NCBI GenBank assembly: GCA_051859505.1
Contig: JBHYFN010000039.1
Coordinates: 1 to 33,659 of the forward strand
Reading direction: 5' to 3'
Origin: JAFIEN01 sp051859505
Lineage (GTDB): Bacteria; Pseudomonadota; Alphaproteobacteria; Rhodobacterales; Rhodobacteraceae
DNA: 33,659 nucleotides
Shown: positions 1 through 7,146 of the stretch, piece after piece
Layout: every line of letters begins with the position of its first letter
Numbering within the stretch: the stretch's first letter is position 1
Program-made: the position numbers and the translations under genes
Notes under the pieces: generated by a model
Database searches by the model: none
Told to the model about the DNA's origin: nothing
The model's input: only the letters and a program-made list of their open reading frames with translations

Positions 1-1241
1 GGGGCTCCCCCCGGGATATTTTTGAACAAAAGAAGCAGGCTGGCTTGCCCGAGGGGGCGGCGCCCGGGCGGGGGCGGCGGTTTGGCGGGGAGCATTCGCC
101 AGAGGCCCCGGTGGCGCGGACCTTTTACGGGATGGAGGTGACGGATTTCATCCTGGGCGGGCTGACGGCGCGGTTGCTCGAGACGAGCGGCTATGCGGCG
201 CGGCGGGCGGCGATTGCCGAGTGGAATGGGGCGAACCCGGTCTTGAAGCGGGGGATCGCCTTTTCGCCGGTGCAGTTCGGGATCTCGTTCACGCTGACGC
301 ATCTGAACCAGGCGGGGGCGCTGGTGCATGTCTATCAGGACGGTTCCATCGCGCTGAACCATGGCGGGACGGAGATGGGGCAAGGCCTGTTCCGCAAGGT
401 GGCGCAGGTGGCCGCGAGCCGGTTCGGGATCGGGGCCGAGGCGGTGCGGATCACGGCGACGGATACCGGCAAGGTGCCCAATACCTCGGCCACGGCGGCC
501 TCCTCGGGGACGGATCTGAACGGGATGGCGGTGCAGGCGGCCTGTGATGCGATCCGGGAACGGATGGCCGCTTGCATCGCGGGGCTGCATCAGGCCGACC
601 CTGCATCCGTGGTCTTCGAGGGGGGCGAGGTGCGGCTGGGCGAGGTGGTGATGCCTTTCGCCGAGGCCGCGCGGCTTTGCTATATGAACCGGGTCAGCCT
701 TTCGGCCACCGGGTTCTACCGCACGCCCGAGATCGTCTGGGACCGGATCAAGGGGCAGGGGCGGCCGTTCTACTATTTCGCCTATGGGGCGGCGGTCACG
801 GAGGTGGTGATCGACACGCTGACCGGCGAGAACCGGATCCTGCGGGCCGATATCCTGCATGATTGCGGGGCATCGCTGAACCCCGCGCTGGATATCGGGC
901 AGATCGAGGGGGGCTATGTTCAGGGCGCGGGCTGGCTGACGATGGAGGAGCTGGTCTGGGACGCGCAGGGGCGGCTTCGGACCCATGCGCCCTCGACCTA
1001 CAAGATCCCCGCGGCGACGGATACGCCGGAGGTGTTCAAAGTCGCACTTTGGGAGGGCGAGAACCGGGTGCCGACGGTCTATCGGTCCAAGGCCGTGGGC
1101 GAGCCGCCGTTGATGCTGGGGATCTCGGCCTTTCTGGCGCTGTCGGATGCGGTGGCGGCCTGTGGGCCGCATTATCCGGCGCTCGATGCGCCTGCGACGC
1201 CCGAGCGGGTGTTGGCCGCGGTGGCAAGGGCAAAGGCGTGA
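1..1241 (+). CDS. xdhB: Xanthine dehydrogenase large (molybdopterin) subunit, C-terminal part, cut by window start
   Basis: The frame is open to the left edge, so the 5' half of the gene lies outside the window. The visible part is the C-terminal half of the molybdenum-binding subunit, which oxidises hypoxanthine and xanthine to urate in the cytoplasm. Recognisable landmarks are the NHGGTEMGQGL molybdopterin motif, VPNTSATAASSGTDLNGMA, GQGRPFYYFAYGAAVTEV, and near the end KAVGEPPLMLGISAF, whose Glu is the family's catalytic base. The order and wording match R. capsulatus XdhB. Homology begins at TFYGMEVTDF; the roughly 40 residues before it are a low-complexity Gly/Arg/Pro linker that contains a repeat-like DNA element. 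A TTG at 45 could serve as a start only if the gene were truncated, which I think unlikely. The TGA stop overlaps the GTG start of xdhC, so the two are translationally coupled. Codons are unusually rich in GGG, GCG and CGG. Confidence 0.93.
   Translation, partial: GSPRDIFEQKKQAGLPEGAAPGRGRRFGGEHSPEAPVARTFYGMEVTDFILGGLTARLLETSGYAARRAAIAEWNGANPVLKRGIAFSPVQFGISFTLTHLNQAGALVHVYQDGSIALNHGGTEMGQGLFRKVAQVAASRFGIGAEAVRITATDTGKVPNTSATAASSGTDLNGMAVQAACDAIRERMAACIAGLHQADPASVVFEGGEVRLGEVVMPFAEAARLCYMNRVSLSATGFYRTPEIVWDRIKGQGRPFYYFAYGAAVTEVVIDTLTGENRILRADILHDCGASLNPALDIGQIEGGYVQGAGWLTMEELVWDAQGRLRTHAPSTYKIPAATDTPEVFKVALWEGENRVPTVYRSKAVGEPPLMLGISAFLALSDAVAACGPHYPALDAPATPERVLAAVARAKA
5..38. repeat. Rhodobacteraceae-type intergenic repeat-like element inside a coding frame
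   Basis: The stretch CCCCGGGATATTTTTGAACA followed by AAAGAAG resembles a short sequence I remember as recurring between genes in Paracoccus and Rhodobacter genomes. Here it is AT-rich amid very GC-rich sequence and is read in frame with xdhB (…SPRDIFEQKKQ…), in the linker before the second half of the protein. Only one copy is visible in this window, so its repeat nature rests on memory, not on the sequence. Confidence 0.4.
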
Positions 1242-2149
1242 GCTTTGATCTGCCCGGCTTGCGGGCCGCCGTGGCCGCGCGGGGCGTGGTGGTGCGGGTC
1301 GTGATCGCGAAGGCGGCCGGGTCGTCCCCGCGCGAGGCGGGGGCGGCGATGCTGGTCTGGGAGGGCGGTGCCAGCGGGACGATCGGGGGCGGCGCGCTGG
1401 AGTTCCAGGCGATGGAGGCGGCGCGGGGGATGCTGGCGGGCGGGCCCGCACGGCGGATGCAGGCGGTGCCGCTGGGGCCGGCGCTGGGGCAGTGCTGCGG
1501 CGGGGCGGTGACGCTGGTGTGGGAGCGGTTTGGGGCCGAGAGCCTGCCGGCCGCCCTGCCCTTTCTGCGCCGGATCGATGGCGACGGGGCGCCACCTGCC
1601 CGGATGGCCGAGCGGGCGGCGGGGGCCGCGCCGCGGCTGCAGGGCGGGTGGCTTGTGGAGGCCGCGCCCGCGGCCCGCCGGGCGCTCTGGATCTGGGGGG
1701 CGGGGCATGTGGGGCGGGCGCTGGTGGGGGTGCTGGCGCCCTTGCCGGATTTCGCCATCACCTGGGTCGATACCGGGGCGGCGCGGTTTCCCGAGAGCCG
1801 GCCCGAGGGGGTGGAGGCGCGCATCGCCGCCGATCCGGTGACGCTTGTGCCCGAGGCGCCGGAGGGGGCGGAACATCTGGTCCTGACCTATTCGCATGAG
1901 CTGGACCTCGCGCTGTGCCATGGCCTGCTGCGGCGGGGCTTTGGCGGGGCGGGGCTGATCGGGTCGGCGACGAAATGGGCGCGGTTCCGGTCGCGGCTGC
2001 AGGCGCTGGGGCACCGGCCGGAAGAGATCGCGCGGATCGCCTGTCCGATCGGCGACCCGGCGCTGGGCAAGCATCCGCAGGCCGTGGCCCTTGGCGTGGC
2101 TCTGGCGCTGCTGTCGGCGGGGCGGCGGGACGCGGTGCAGGCGGGTTAG
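1238..2149 (+). CDS. xdhC: XdhC, molybdenum cofactor chaperone for xanthine dehydrogenase
   Basis: A 303-residue cytoplasmic protein starting at GTG 1238, which overlaps the xdhB stop codon (GTGA). XdhC binds sulfurated molybdenum cofactor and inserts it into XdhB; it is not part of the mature enzyme. The N-terminal XdhC/CoxI part carries AAGSSPREAGAAM and TIGGGALEFQ and the paired cysteines at about residues 86-87 (LGQCCGGAVTL). The C-terminal half is a Rossmann domain with WGAGHVGRAL near residue 155 and ends in SHELDLALCHGLLRRGF and a GLIGSATKW motif, all typical of the family. The length agrees with R. capsulatus XdhC (about 310). The start is fixed by coupling to xdhB and by the conserved N-terminus; an upstream extension would lie wholly inside xdhB. 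The gene ends tail-to-tail with the next gene, sharing four bases. Confidence 0.95.
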   Translation: MSFDLPGLRAAVAARGVVVRVVIAKAAGSSPREAGAAMLVWEGGASGTIGGGALEFQAMEAARGMLAGGPARRMQAVPLGPALGQCCGGAVTLVWERFGAESLPAALPFLRRIDGDGAPPARMAERAAGAAPRLQGGWLVEAAPAARRALWIWGAGHVGRALVGVLAPLPDFAITWVDTGAARFPESRPEGVEARIAADPVTLVPEAPEGAEHLVLTYSHELDLALCHGLLRRGFGGAGLIGSATKWARFRSRLQALGHRPEEIARIACPIGDPALGKHPQAVALGVALALLSAGRRDAVQAG

Positions 2150-3291
2150 CTGGTCCCGGCCGGGGCGAAGCTGCGCCAGCCCAGCGCGCGGTCCTTGTCG
2201 CGGATGCGGCCGCGGGCCTGGACGGGCCAGAGGTCATAGGCCCCCTCGCCCGGATCAAGCGCGTGATGGGCGTGGACCGGCCAGTTCGGATCCTCGAGCG
2301 CGCCACGGGCAAGCGCCACAAGATCGGCCTGCCCTTCCGCCAGGATCGCCTCGGCCGCCTCGGGTTCCTGGATCAGGCCGACGGCGATGACGGGCAGACC
2401 CTCGGCGCGCAGGGCCTGCGCGAGGTCCACCTGATATCCCGGCGCGGGCGTGATCGCCGCCCCCGCGAAGCCGCCGGAGGAGCAATCGATCAGATCCACG
2501 CCCCGCCGGGCCAGTTCGCGCACGAGGACAAGGCTGTCGGACACGTCCCAGCCGCCGGCGATGGCGTCGCGGACCGAGAGGCGCACGGCAAGCGGTTTGG
2601 ACGCGGGCCAGACCTCGCGCACCGCCTCGGTCACTTCGAGAAGGAAGCGCATCCGGTTTTCGCGGCTGCCGCCATAGGCATCGGTGCGATGGTTCGCCAC
2701 CGGCGAGAGGAACTGGTTGACGAGATAGCCGTGGGCGCCGTGGATCTCGATCATGTCGAAACCGGCGCGCCCGGCGCGGTCTGCGGCTTTGGCGAAGGCC
2801 TCGACGATCCGGGTTATTCCGGCCGGATCAAGCGCTTCGGGGCGCTGGAAGTCACCGCCTTCGGCATGGATCAGGGCCGAAGGGGCAAGAGGCACCCAGG
2901 TCTCGTATCCGTTCCGGGCCTTCTCTTCCTCGGTCTCGTTGAAGCTGCCCCGCCACCAGAGCGGGGTTGCCGCCTTGCGCCCGGCATGGCCCAGCTGGAT
3001 CGCCGCCGCCGCCCCCTGCGCCTTGAGGAAGTCCGCGATGCGCGCAAGGCCCGGGATCTGGTCATCGTCCCAAAGCCCCAGATCGCCGTAGGAGATCCGC
3101 CCCTCGGGCGTGACCCCCGTGGCCTCGACGATCACGAGGCCGAAGCCGCCCAGCGCGAAGCGGCCCAGTTGCACGAGGTGCCAGTCGTTCGCCAGACCGC
3201 CCCGGGCCGAATACTGGCACATCGGCGCAACCACCGTGCGGTTGCGCAGGGTCAGGTCGCGCAAGGTCAGGGGTGAAAACAGATGCGACAT
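2146..3291 (-). CDS. NADH:flavin oxidoreductase, old yellow enzyme family (YqjM/XenA-like)
   Basis: A 381-residue single-domain FMN TIM-barrel ene-reductase, expected to reduce activated C=C bonds with NAD(P)H in the cytoplasm; the physiological substrate is not predictable. Residues 21-28 read VAPMCQYS, with Cys25 at the place of the redox-tuning Cys26 of YqjM, and H184/H187 in IEIHGAHGYLVNQF correspond to the substrate-binding His pair. SPVANHRTDAYGGSRENRMRF is the standard FMN-barrel motif. I chose the ATG at 3291 because homology starts at MSHLFSPLTLRDL and GGAGGG lies 6-7 nt upstream; the frame is open further upstream but that sequence has no homology. It is divergent from the aldo/keto reductase, with about 100 nt between the starts, and its stop overlaps the xdhC stop by 4 nt. 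There is no second (FAD/NAD) domain, unlike the larger relative at 25089. Confidence 0.93.
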   Translation of the reverse strand: MSHLFSPLTLRDLTLRNRTVVAPMCQYSARGGLANDWHLVQLGRFALGGFGLVIVEATGVTPEGRISYGDLGLWDDDQIPGLARIADFLKAQGAAAAIQLGHAGRKAATPLWWRGSFNETEEEKARNGYETWVPLAPSALIHAEGGDFQRPEALDPAGITRIVEAFAKAADRAGRAGFDMIEIHGAHGYLVNQFLSPVANHRTDAYGGSRENRMRFLLEVTEAVREVWPASKPLAVRLSVRDAIAGGWDVSDSLVLVRELARRGVDLIDCSSGGFAGAAITPAPGYQVDLAQALRAEGLPVIAVGLIQEPEAAEAILAEGQADLVALARGALEDPNWPVHAHHALDPGEGAYDLWPVQARGRIRDKDRALGWRSFAPAGTS

Positions 3292-3394
3292 GATCGGCCC
3301 TCCGTGGCTTCGGGAACGGGGCCGTTGATGCCCGCGCGACCCGGGAATGTCGATGCCCCTTTCCCTTGCGCGGGCCGCGTGGCATGGCTTGGGG

Positions 3395-4315
3395 ATGACG
3401 CAGAATTCCGACCCCAACCCGCTTGCCTTCGGCACGATGCAATTCGGCGGACGCGCCTCGGCCGATGGGAGCCGGGCGATGTATGACGCCGCGCGCAAGG
3501 CCGGCATCACCCATTTCGACACCGCCTGGGGCTATGCCGACGGCGCGTCCGAGACCCTGCTGGGCCGCTTTGCAGCCCCCGAGCGGGACCGGGTCTTCAT
3601 CGCGACCAAGGTGGCCTATCACGGAGGCGCCGGGCGGGCGAACATCACCGCGCAATTCGACGTGTGCCGCAAGCGGCTGGGCATGGACAGCGTCGATCTG
3701 CTTTATATCCACCGCTTCGACCCCGACACGGCGCTTGAAGAGACCTTCGAGACGCTGGCAGGCCTGCAGGCCGCCGGGCAGATCGGGCAGATCGGCGTTT
3801 CGAACTTCGCCGCCTGGCAGGTGATGAAGGCACAGGCGATCTGTGCCGCGCTTGGCACCCGGATCGACGCGATCCAGCCGATGTACAACCTTGTCAAACG
3901 GCAGGCCGAGGTCGAGATCCTGCCCATGGCCATGGATCAGGACATGGCCGTCTATCCCTATTCGCCGCTGGGCGGGGGATTGCTGACCGGGAAATACGCC
4001 GCCGGAGAGACCGGCCGACTGACCGAGGATGCCTTCTATGCGCGCCGCTATGCGCCCGCCCACATGGGGCAGGCCGCTGCCGATCTGGCCGCACTTGCGG
4101 CCGAGGCCGGCCTGCATCCGGCGACGCTCGCCGTGGCCTGGGTCATGACGCATCCCGCGCGGCCGGTGCCGCTGGTTTCGGCGCGGTCTGCGGCGCAGCT
4201 TGCCCCCTCGCTCGCGGCGGCGGGTCTGGTCCTGCCCGAGGATCTGCGCGCGCGGCTTGACGCGCTTGTTCCCGCGCCGCCGCCCGCGACAGACCGGCTT
4301 GAAGAGGCGGGCTGA
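3395..4315 (+). CDS. Aldo/keto reductase
   Basis: A 306-residue cytoplasmic (beta/alpha)8 barrel that reduces aldehydes or ketones with NADPH. The full catalytic tetrad is visible: Asp42 and Tyr47 in FDTAWGYADG, Lys72 in ATKVAYHG, and His106 in LLYIHRFDP. SNFAAWQV (about residue 150) and YSPLGGGLLTGKY (about 200) are typical of AKR families related to general-stress or YajO-like enzymes. The start at 3395 is chosen because MTQNSDPNPLAFGTMQFGG matches the usual beginning of this group, and a GGGG sequence precedes it; an ATG at 3347 in the same frame would add 16 residues of no evident homology. It is divergent from the old yellow enzyme gene, so the two reductases may share a control region. 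The gene downstream follows after 52 nt in the same direction. Confidence 0.92.
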   Translation: MTQNSDPNPLAFGTMQFGGRASADGSRAMYDAARKAGITHFDTAWGYADGASETLLGRFAAPERDRVFIATKVAYHGGAGRANITAQFDVCRKRLGMDSVDLLYIHRFDPDTALEETFETLAGLQAAGQIGQIGVSNFAAWQVMKAQAICAALGTRIDAIQPMYNLVKRQAEVEILPMAMDQDMAVYPYSPLGGGLLTGKYAAGETGRLTEDAFYARRYAPAHMGQAAADLAALAAEAGLHPATLAVAWVMTHPARPVPLVSARSAAQLAPSLAAAGLVLPEDLRARLDALVPAPPPATDRLEEAG

Positions 4316-4367
4316 GGCGCGCTGCCGGATCGGTTGATCCCCCCGTTTCACAGAAGGGCCTTACCCA

Positions 4368-5444
4368 ATGTCGGATTTCCTTGTCATCGGTGGCGGGATT
4401 GCCGGGCTGTCCGCAGGCGCGCGGCTTGCCGAACTGGGCCATGTGACGCTGCTCGAGGCAGAGAGCGCGCTTGGCTACCACGCCTCGGGCCGGTCGGCCG
4501 CCCTGTTCGAAGAGACCTATGGCAAGCCCTCGGTCGTTGCCCTGAACCGGGCGAGCAAGGCGTTCCACCAAAGCGAGAATGGCGGCGTGCTCAGCCCCCG
4601 GGGCCTTTTGATGGTGGGATCGCCCGAGACGGCAGAGGCCTTTGCCCATGACCTGACGACGATGGAGATGACCCGGATCACGCTGGACGAGGCTTGTGGC
4701 CTTGTGCCGATCCTGAACCGCGCCGTGGTGGATCGCGCGGCCTATCATTCCGAGGCATGGGACATCGACACCGACCGGCTGCTGCAGAACTTTGCCCGCA
4801 GCATCCGCGAAAGCGGGGGGCGGATCCTGACCGGCGCCCCGGTCAGCGCCATCGAACGCACCACCGCGGGTTGGCGCGTGACCACCCCCGCGGGCGTCGT
4901 CGAGGCGCGGAACCTGGTGAATGCCGCCGGAGCCTGGGTGGACAGGATCGCCGTCATGGCGGGCCTTGCGCCGCTGGGGTTTCAGCCGCTGCGCCGGTCC
5001 ATGGCGCGGATCGCGGCGCCTGCGGGGCAGGATGTCTCGGGCTGGCCAATGGTCTTTGGCGCGGGCGAGGACTGGTACGCCAAGCCCGATGCCGGCGCCC
5101 TGATCGTATCGCCCGCCGAAGAGGATCCGGCCGATCCGCATGACGCCTTTGCCGATGACATGGTCCTCGCCGAGGGTCTTGCCCGCTACGAGGCGCATGT
5201 GACCGCACCCGTCACCCGGATGCTGGCCAACTGGGCGGGGCTGCGGACCTTTGCCCCGGACCGGCAACTGGTGCTGGGCCCGGCGCCGCAGGATGCAAGC
5301 TTCATCTGGTGCGCGGGTCAGGGCGGATACGGCTTTCAGACCTCGCCGGCCGCCAGCCGGTTGCTGGCCGATCTTGTCGCGGGACGGACCCCCGAGCTTG
5401 AGCCCGAGGTGGTGGCGGCGCTGCGGCCCGACAGGTTCGCCTGA
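4368..5444 (+). CDS. FAD-dependent amino-acid dehydrogenase, DAO fold, DauA-like
   Basis: A 358-residue FAD oxidoreductase of the DAO family. The N-terminal dinucleotide motif is VIGGGIAGLSAG (G8, G10, G13). The next segment, GYHASGRSAALFEETYG, is close to the GYHSTGRSAAHYTVAYG region that I remember from Pseudomonas D-arginine dehydrogenase DauA; His38 falls at the position of its active-site His48. DIDTDRLLQNFARSI, LRRSMARIAAP and WAGLRTFAPDRQLVLG also match, including the Arg residues that bind the substrate carboxylate, and QGGYGFQTSPAASRLL is the C-terminal FAD-contact motif. This supports a dehydrogenase that deaminates a D-amino acid or related amine, passing electrons to the respiratory chain rather than to oxygen; the substrate itself is inference. 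It lies 52 nt after the aldo/keto reductase and may be co-transcribed with it; an AAGGGCC sequence serves as ribosome site. Confidence 0.88.
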   Translation: MSDFLVIGGGIAGLSAGARLAELGHVTLLEAESALGYHASGRSAALFEETYGKPSVVALNRASKAFHQSENGGVLSPRGLLMVGSPETAEAFAHDLTTMEMTRITLDEACGLVPILNRAVVDRAAYHSEAWDIDTDRLLQNFARSIRESGGRILTGAPVSAIERTTAGWRVTTPAGVVEARNLVNAAGAWVDRIAVMAGLAPLGFQPLRRSMARIAAPAGQDVSGWPMVFGAGEDWYAKPDAGALIVSPAEEDPADPHDAFADDMVLAEGLARYEAHVTAPVTRMLANWAGLRTFAPDRQLVLGPAPQDASFIWCAGQGGYGFQTSPAASRLLADLVAGRTPELEPEVVAALRPDRFA

Positions 5445-5476
5445 GGCGGCACCGGACCCGGGGCCCGCGGCGCCCA

Positions 5477-5547
5477 TTTGCTGCAGCTGCGAAAGGGTGC
5501 TTGCAGTAGACCGCGCAATAAAATAACAAACGCAGCAAATCCTGCGT
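5477..5547 (+). promoter_or_regulatory. Candidate operator cluster upstream of mcl1
   Basis: The 123-nt leader of mcl1 is locally AT-rich and contains several related half-sites: TTTGC at 5477-5481 facing GCGAAA at 5489-5494, TTGC at 5501-5504 facing GCAA at 5515-5518, and GCAAA at 5535-5539. A separate perfect inverted repeat, ACGCAG (5530-5535) and CTGCGT (5542-5547), lies close to the start codon. TTTGCAAA-type sites are recognised by the ScfR/RamB/PccR regulators of short-chain acyl-CoA metabolism, which would suit a malyl-CoA lyase gene. The match is partial and the assignment is inference. Confidence 0.4.
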
Positions 5548-5567
5548 AACAACATTGCCGAGGCCCC

Positions 5568-6524
5568 ATGTCCTTTCGCCTGCAACCCGCGCCCGCTGCC
5601 CGTCCGAACCGTTGCCAGCTTTTCGGCCCCGGATCGCGCCCGGCGCTGTTTCCCAAGATGGCCGCCTCGGCCGCCGATGTGATCAACCTCGACCTCGAGG
5701 ATTCCGTCGCCCCCACGGACAAGGCCGAGGCGCGCGCCAATGTCATCGCCGCCACGCGCGAGATCGACTGGGGCAGAAAGACCCTCTCGGTCCGGATCAA
5801 CGGCCTCGATACGCCGTTCTGGGTGCGCGATCTGGTCGATCTGGTGGAGCAGGCGGGCGAGCGGCTCGACATGATCATGATCCCCAAGGTCGGCTGTGCG
5901 GCGGATGTCTATGCCGTCGATGCCGTGGTGACGGGGCTGGAGCGTCAGACCGGGCGCAAGAAGCCGCTCCGCTTCGAGGTCATCATCGAATCCGCCGCCG
6001 GGATCAGCCATGTCGAAGAGATCGCCGCAAGCTCGCCCCGGCTCGAGGCGATGAGCCTTGGCGCCGCCGATTTCGCCGCCAGCATGGGGATGCAGACGAC
6101 CGGCATCGGCGGCACGCAAGAGGATTACTACATGGCGCGCGAGGGCGCGAAATACTGGTCCGATCCGTGGCATTGGGCGCAGGCGGCCATCGTCGCGGCC
6201 TGCCGCACTCATGGCATCCTGCCGGTGGACGGGCCCTTCGGCGATTTCAGCGATGACGACGGCTTCCGGGCGCAGGCGCTGCGGTCGGCCACGCTGGGCA
6301 TGGTCGGGAAATGGGCGATCCATCCCAAGCAGGTCGCGCTGGCCAACGAGGTCTTTACCCCGTCCGAGGCCGCCGTCGCCGAGGCGCGCGAGATCCTTTC
6401 CGCCATGGCCGAGGCAAAGGCGCGCGGCGAGGGAGCGACCGTCTACAAGGGTCGGCTTGTCGATATCGCCTCGATCCGGCAGGCCGAGGTGATCGTCCGT
6501 CAGGCCGAGATGATCGCGGGCTGA
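5568..6524 (+). CDS. mcl1: L-malyl-CoA / beta-methylmalyl-CoA lyase
   Basis: A 318-residue cytoplasmic, Mg-dependent CitE-like lyase. In the ethylmalonyl-CoA pathway it cleaves beta-methylmalyl-CoA to glyoxylate and propionyl-CoA and catalyses the glyoxylate/acetyl-CoA reaction that gives L-malyl-CoA. The protein is nearly colinear with R. sphaeroides Mcl1 as I remember it: MSFRLQP…RPNRCQLFGPGSRP at the start, VINLDLEDSVAP (CoA/Mg site), MIMIPKVGCAADVYAVDA, EVIIESAAGI with the metal-binding Glu, MSLGAADFAASMGM with the metal-binding Asp, DPWHWAQAAIVAACRTHG, and GKWAIHPKQVALANEVFTP. Length equals the family norm. It is monocistronic here: the gene upstream ends 123 nt before it and the next gene is convergent, with only 37 nt between stops. 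Presence of this enzyme implies acetate or C2 assimilation through the ethylmalonyl-CoA pathway, although no other gene of the pathway is in the window. Confidence 0.96.
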   Translation: MSFRLQPAPAARPNRCQLFGPGSRPALFPKMAASAADVINLDLEDSVAPTDKAEARANVIAATREIDWGRKTLSVRINGLDTPFWVRDLVDLVEQAGERLDMIMIPKVGCAADVYAVDAVVTGLERQTGRKKPLRFEVIIESAAGISHVEEIAASSPRLEAMSLGAADFAASMGMQTTGIGGTQEDYYMAREGAKYWSDPWHWAQAAIVAACRTHGILPVDGPFGDFSDDDGFRAQALRSATLGMVGKWAIHPKQVALANEVFTPSEAAVAEAREILSAMAEAKARGEGATVYKGRLVDIASIRQAEVIVRQAEMIAG

Positions 6525-6561
6525 TCCGGCCCGCGACCGTTACCGTTACCGCTTCCGACGC

Positions 6562-7014
6562 CTATTTCAGCCAGATCGCGCCCGCCTCGAAAAGCGCGCG
6601 GCAATCGCTGGCGTCGCTCAGGATATCATCGTCCAGCAGGAAGCTTGCCATCCCGGGCCCTTCGAAGCGGGGGTCGTCGCATTCCCCGTCATTCGTCCAG
6701 GAACCGCTGTCGTCGCCGAAGTCCACACCCTCGCCCGAGGTGGGGCCGCCAACACCGGCGACCACGGTGATCTTGCCGGCCTGATAGAGGGCACGGCAAT
6801 CGCTGGCATCGCGCAGGATGTCTTCGGGCAAGAGGAACCCGGCCATCCCCTCGCCTTCGAAGCGGGGATCGTCGCATTCTCCGTCATTCGTCCAGGAACC
6901 GCTGTCATCGCCGAAGTCGAACCCCTTGGGCAGTTCGGCCATGGCCGGGCCGGCGAAAAGCAGGCCAAGCCCAAGAACCTTTGTGCAAAGAATTTTTCCA
7001 AATGTCGCACGCAT
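6562..7014 (-). CDS. Secreted protein of two tandem 65-residue DGECDD repeats
   Basis: A 150-residue protein starting at ATG 7014, with a strong GGAGGG ribosome site about 7 nt upstream. Residues 1-26 form a signal peptide (KILCTKVLGLGLLFAGPAMA, probable cleavage after AMA). The mature part is two copies of a motif with a period of exactly 65 residues, beginning FDFGDDSGSWTNDGECDDPR at 32 and VDFGDDSGSWTNDGECDDPR at 97, each followed by a Gly/Met/Leu-rich stretch and DASDCRALxxAG. Each copy has two cysteines (47/73 and 112/138), which suits an intra-repeat disulfide in the periplasm or outside the cell. The acidic clusters (GDDSGS, DGECDDPR) look capable of binding a divalent cation, perhaps calcium; that is inference from composition. 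I recall similar uncharacterised repeats in other proteobacterial secreted proteins but no known function. It converges on mcl1 and is divergent from accA. Confidence 0.88.
   Translation of the reverse strand: MRATFGKILCTKVLGLGLLFAGPAMAELPKGFDFGDDSGSWTNDGECDDPRFEGEGMAGFLLPEDILRDASDCRALYQAGKITVVAGVGGPTSGEGVDFGDDSGSWTNDGECDDPRFEGPGMASFLLDDDILSDASDCRALFEAGAIWLK
6582..6921. repeat. Two direct DNA repeats, 195-nt period, inside the secreted-protein gene
   Basis: Copies at about 6582-6726 and 6777-6921 align without gaps at an offset of 195 nt. Long identical blocks (for example TCCGTCATTCGTCCAGGAACC) are interrupted by only a few mostly synonymous changes. The near-identity at the DNA level points to a recent duplication or ongoing gene conversion of the 65-codon unit. 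Confidence 0.9.
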
Positions 7015-7090
7015 CGTGCACCCTCCGTTACCGTCAACGCCGCGACAATGCGCCGAGTCCCCGACAGGTGCAAGCGGCCCGTGTCGGCGG

Positions 7091-7121
7091 TTGCATCGCC
7101 CCGAGCGCGGGGCCATATACG
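7091..7121 (+). promoter_or_regulatory. Candidate promoter of accA
   Basis: TTGCAT at 7091-7096 could be a -35 element, with CATATA at 7114-7119 (17-nt spacer) or TATACG at 7116-7121 (19-nt spacer) as the -10. It lies about 30 nt before the accA start codon, giving a very short leader. The match is moderate only. Confidence 0.35.
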
Positions 7122-7146
7122 ACGGGCATCGACTGGCGGAGGCCGC

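Noticed and set aside
863..1237. Earlier start for xdhC
   Set aside because: The frame is open but overlaps the C-terminus of XdhB and gives Arg/Gly-rich sequence; homology starts at GTG 1238.
4143..6323. Long open frame of over 700 codons on the - strand
   Set aside because: It runs antisense to the aldo/keto reductase, the DauA-like gene and mcl1, all with clear motifs. Its translation is Arg/Pro/Gly/Ala-rich with no recognisable domain, as expected in GC-rich DNA.
6525..6561. Short ACCGTT tandem between mcl1 and the repeat-protein gene
   Set aside because: Only two or three partial units in a 37-nt gap; no stem-loop or T-tract, so not called a terminator.
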